Positions 35,401-41,400 of a stretch of DNA of 64,000 bases are shown in pieces; within the stretch, counting starts at the first letter, position 1; the number at the start of each line of letters is the position of its first letter. The notes under the pieces were generated by a model. The model was not told the origin of the DNA, did no database searches, and saw only the letters and a list, made by a program, of their open reading frames with translations. The translations under genes were made by a program, and so were the position numbers. The DNA comes from Rugalucina vietnamica (taxonomy: Eukaryota; Mollusca; Bivalvia; Lucinida; Lucinidae), in assembly GCA_964017185.1 (NCBI GenBank), contig OZ024880.1, positions 34,004,329-34,068,328 on the forward strand. The letters are read 5' to 3'.

Positions 35401-38400
35401 ACATGTATTTCGCGGCGATTGGTTGCTGTTTAGGTTCCTTGAACGCCAAGACGATGTTATTACGTAATATTGCGTATTATACCCATAAAATCGTTGTAAA
35501 TGAATATTTTCAATTTAATTTGCGCATTTCATAAACATTGTTTTGAAGCGAATTTTCTTTAGTCGTATAGATAATTTCATAAGCTTTTCAGCCATACAAA
35601 CTACGTTTCTGTACAATTTTTATTTTTTGAGTTGTATCCCTTTGAAGTACGGCATCCCCCTTTAAAAACATGCACATTTTAGTGAACAGATAATGGGGGG
35701 TACACAAGGAAAACGGACCATATCTCAGCTGTTTTTTATCATAGATCACAGAACTTGGTCTCATTTTAAAGCGGAGACATATTTCTGATATCGTATGATA
35801 AAAAATGTAAATTATCTAATTTGCATATTCATGAATTTTAATTAATTCATCAAAATGACAGTATAAATCATAAAAACAATAAATAAACTTATTTCATATA
35901 TACACTATTACTATGACACATTGTTATTGCACCAATAATACCATTTGACAAAATTGTTGATGTCATGTACCTAAATGAAAATTATATTATTAGCATTTTC
36001 ATGAATATTAATGAAAATTTCAAAAATCAGGAAAAACTAGGGGAAAATATTTTGCTATTGAATACTTTGGGGCGGGTAATATGATCTACCTTACACTCTT
36101 AGACACATTTTTATGGCGGCCTGTTTTGTCAGAAGAACATTAGAATGCCCAAATGTGTTACCTTCAATACTGAACACATTTATATGATGTAAATGTTATA
36201 GTTTCCCAACCCACATCGAATGTGATCATAAATAATAGGGGTGTACTTACTCATATATCATCAACATTATTCTCTAGAAGATTATCATTTTTTCCAATAG
36301 TAATACATGGACATAAAACTTTTACATAAATACATATTATTATTCAAATCATTGGTTTTGCATATTCATGAAATTAATAAAACATAAGAAAATCGGTACA
36401 ATATAAGGGAATAGTTACAGAGTCACTCGAATCTGAGCTGTTTATGAACATAGAACATTGAAAGTGGTATCAAGTGAATGCTAAGACAATGATAGATCAC
36501 CCTCATGTCTGATATAAAACTAACCTGATTTTCTTTTTCATGAATATTAATGAAAACTTGAAATTGGAGAGAAAAAATAAAATAAAATAAACAGGAAAAT
36601 CTACAAAATGACTTGTTTCTCAGCAACCAAAAACCCTAAAGTGCTGAAATTGGTATCAAACGATTGCTATGGCAAAATTATATCACTCAATTCTACAATA
36701 TCTTAGTCATTTAATTTTTGCTTTAATCAAATCTGTAGAAATTGGAGAAAAATGAAGAGGGTATACCTATATTACCACACCCATCTTGTCTACTGATATA
36801 CGCAGAGAGCTGAAATTTGAATAAATTGTTTGCTAGGACACTTGACTATAACCAATACTAAGAAATATAAATCGGCTGACTAGCGTATTGTTCAATTGTT
36901 AATAAAACTTAAGAGTGTTGAGAAAAATCACTTAAAAATGAAGGGGTATATCAACAAAATCGATTATATTTCAGCTAGTAAAAACCTTAGATTTTTGTGA
37001 ATGGTACCAAATGATTGCTATGACATTTTTCTATAACCGTGTAATAAGATATATTGATACGCTGAATTCTTGTTGTTTTATTTGAATATGAAATATAGAT
37101 ATTAAAGAAAAATCACAGAAAAATGAAGAGGGTATACCAACCAAATCGCTTATATTTCAGCTACCGAACGCTATAGAGTGATGAAAATGGTACCAAGTAC
37201 TTGGTAGGGCAATGCCCCATACTCATGTAATAAGATATGTAAGCTATTTGACTTTTTTAATGTGCGAACATTAACGAAAACAAAATAGATAGAGAAAAAA
37301 CGCAGAAAAATGAAGGGCGTATGCCAACAAAATCACAAATATCTCAGCTAACAAATGTCTTAGCGTTTGAAAATGGTACAAATTGATTGCTAGATCAATG
37401 TTCTATATCCATGTTATAAGATATATAAATCATCTGAGTATTTGTTGTTCGAATATTAATTGGAACATTAGATATTTAAGAAAACATCACCAAAAGTAGA
37501 GGGACTATACCAACAAAATCGCTTATATCTCAACTAGCAAAAAACTTAGAGTGTTGTAAATGGTACCAAAGGATTTCTAATGTGATGCACTATTGCCCTG
37601 CAGTATGATATATTAACCACTTTAGATAACGTTAAGTGAATGATACGTAAAACATCAGAGAATGTTAACAAAACAGAAAAAATAAGGTTGTGCTCAGACA
37701 AAATCATTTGTACATTTGTTTTTAACCAATTACTATTGTAAATCTGGCCATATGGCAAAGACTAGTAGTCGTAGAAATTATTTGATGCAATTTTGAATAG
37801 TATATGGATGTTTACAACTGACAAACAGATGATTTTGTTGGTATACCACTTCAATTTTCCTCGATTTTTCACATATTTTTGTGGTTTTCATGAAAATTTA
37901 TGAAGCAAACATTCATATGATCATCAATAAGATTAAATGTGTATAGTGCATTGTCGTAGCTATTATCAAATGCAAAGTCTAATTCTCTAGGGTTATTACT
38001 AGCTAAGATACGTTTGGTTTTATAGGTATACCCCCTTATTTTTTCTGCAATATTTCTCCGATTTCTCAAGATTTTATTCATAGTCATGAAACGAAAGTCA
38101 TATGACATATATTTTATAGTGCAGGGTGTATCATATTGTCTATGTAATATTTTACATGTAATATTTTACACCAATTTCAGTACATCAGACCTTTTAGTTG
38201 CTGAGATACAAGTCATCTTGTAGGTATACCCATTTAATTTTCAAGTTTGTTATCACCAATTTCTATTTTTCATTAATATTTATGAAATTGATAAATCAGG
38301 TAAGGCTTATACAGGTATATTACCATAGCATGTATTTGATACTATTTTCAGTGTTCTATGTTTGTGTACAGCCCAGGTAAAATTGTCAGGTCCAAGTATT

Positions 38401-41400
38401 AATATAATACAAATCTTAGTAACTTTGTCAATTGTTAATGGAGAATTAGCAATTTAGTAGGTTCACACCGTTCCAACGAATTATATTATGGGTAGAAAAT
38501 AATGGAAAATTTGTAATGTTATGTCATTCCAACGTTTCGCTACCAGGGACATACTTTTTGCATTTTGGTGGTCCCTCTGAACAATAACAATTTGATATAT
38601 GTGAGGAATTATCTACAGTTATAAGGTAGATTTTATATCCATATACCAGCCCAATCTCTTTAGTGACAGAAATTCCATTACTTTCCCTGATTAGTCGACG
38701 TTTTGATAAATATTAATGGATATGTAAATAAGATAATAAAAATAATTGTTAGACCCTTTGGAAGCAGGTAAACATTCAAAGTGAGACGATGGGTCATATT
38801 GTACAATTTCGGGTAATGAACCTTCATCAGTGACCCTTTACAAAACTGGCAGCGAAAGCCAGACATTTTGCTGCAGTTTCAAGAATTTACATTTGTGTCG
38901 TCTAAATCAAAGACTCATATTCCCAAAGGGGCCAAATAATCAAAATACTGTTAAGAAGATGATTCTTAACGTACAATATATTTGAAATACTCCAAATATT
39001 TTCACTGATCCCAAAGGATCAAAAGAAAAATATAATCAGCACTATGGATGATGTACGGGGAGACTTTTTAGGGCCGCCGCACGGCACAACACCAGCTGCA
39101 GTAATAGCAAATAAGAATAATTGCCAGACCCTTTGGAAGCAGGAAAACATAAATAATCATAAGATAAAACATACATGTAAGATAAGCTTATTCAGGTCCA
39201 TGTTATTAGCAAATGTGTCAAATGGTATCACTGGTACAAAAGCAATGTGCCACAATAATGTTTTGGGTCTAAAATATTTGGGGTTTGAATGCTTTTCTTT
39301 CATTATTGATATTTTATTGATGTTCCATGAATATGCATTAGATTAGTTGTATTAACCAGAAGGAAAAAAAACTATATTTAAGCTCTAAACTGAGACCAGG
39401 TTAGTGGTCTGGGATGACTAGCAGTGGCAATAATATTGATTTAGTATTTTACACTCAAAACGAAACATACATACAAAATATTGTACATGTAGTTCTAAGT
39501 GTTATGGTATAGAGTTATCTCCCCAATTAACGATATGACGGTACACATTCCGGATACGGCAATAAGAAATAACAGATAGGAGGGACAATAATCTATAATT
39601 TGACATGCTTTTTAGCACTCTGTTGCTATTTCTGGCCGAGGTGCAAGTCATTTTTGTAAGTAGTATTCTGTTTATTTTTTCCGCATTTTTCTGCATTTTG
39701 ATGTTTTCATTAATATTCATGAAACTAAAATATCATGATTGTAAAACTGAAAAGTTCATTGTCTGAGCATTCATTGGAAAATTACGTTCAAAACCCTATG
39801 TCTAACAACAACCCAGGTACATGTGTTTTTGTAGGTATAGTCCCTCAATTTTTGCATGATCTCGGATTTTACTAATATTCATACATATGCAAATGAGACG
39901 ATTTTCCTACAGGTTCATAACACGATAGAGCTTGTCAAATTATATTAGATCTAGCGGTGCAATCAAAATTCGCCACAATGGTCTTACTTGATTTACTTTT
40001 TATTTTAAATGATATTGAAACATGCTTTGTCATGACATTTTTAATGATTTTATCAATATTCATGAATATGCAAATTAGATAATTTGCATAACTTACCTGT
40101 AGATGAAAGGGGGATGTCTACGCTTTAGAATGAGACCAAGTTTAGTCATCTAGGATAACTAACAGTGGAGATATGGACTATTTAGCACTATGCACCCTTT
40201 AGAATATTGCATTTTATAAGATTTTAGTACAGAGATATCTCCCCATTTTACAATATGACGCTACACTTTCCGGACACTACGACAACCGGCAAATGAAAGA
40301 AGAGATGATAAGCTTTAATTTGAGACTAATTTAAACCTTTCCCTACAAAGGTGCATTTTTCGTTCGATTTAAGCGTCGTACAGGATTCATGTACCGCACT
40401 ATAACTACATAATGTGCTTAAATTGATGAGCTAGTGTATATGGATCAGTCAAGGGCTAATCTCCTTGCTCGAAAGACAGAGGACCATTTTATGCCCGGCT
40501 GTTTTTGGGGGAAACAGCTGGTCAAAAATAACTGTGTGAAGTTTGTTCCTACTGCCACGTTTCTCATTCAACTCACACTCACACTAACCCTAACCTTCTA
40601 CTAACAACAATAGCTAGTTTCACACAAATGTATGCAACGATTCGTTTAATGTAACTTTTTGGGGAATAAATGAAATTTCTTTTCTTTCACCGCAAAGGAT
40701 TTTAAATTTTGTAGACAGAAACTGCATTTAACGTTAGAAAGATTCTTAACCACGATTTGCTAAGAAAGCTTCCAATCAGCCTTGGCAATATTTAATGTCT
40801 TCAAACACGGCGAAAACATTATTTTTGCGGTGCATCTGACCCATTTCATAATGTACTTACCTTTTATTGAGTCTAATACAAAAATCACAACAAATATCTA
40901 CAGGAGGACTGATAAATTTCCCGCCTGATATTAGAGACCGGTGTGTAAGTTTCCCGCCGGATATTATACACCGGTGTATAATAAACGGCGGGAAACTTAT
41001 ACACCTCCCGCCAAAACATCCTTTGTTGAGTAGGTGTATATGTTTGTTAGAGACCTGCTCGAAACAAAGGAGCCGCAGTATATAAGTACATATAGATCTG
41101 GTTTTACACAGTATTTACTTCTAAACGATTGGCGCGACATAGATTTTAAGCCACCGTATAGGGTTACTCACTCCCTCAGAATTTCTAAACTTTTGGGATC
41201 TCCAGGGTCATGGCCAAGAAATGAAAATGAGCCTGTAGATTTGGATAGAAAGTTTGCCAGTCTTTCTCGGGCGTTCAGCTGACTAAACTTGCCTACCCGT
41301 AGGAAGGCTAACAGGAACCTGGCATCTGCAGGAATGCAAAATAAAGATGATGAGCATCAGAAAAACGTGTCCGTGTAATGTATACCCCCCTCATTACCCA

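Noticed and set aside
40590-40603. CTAACCCTAACC resembling telomere repeat
   Set aside because: Only about two units, with no array and no subtelomeric context.
41034-41282. 82-codon + strand frame with protein-like look
   Set aside because: It lies antisense over CRAL-TRIO exon 2 (41172-41325), which has the matching splice phases and the family motif.
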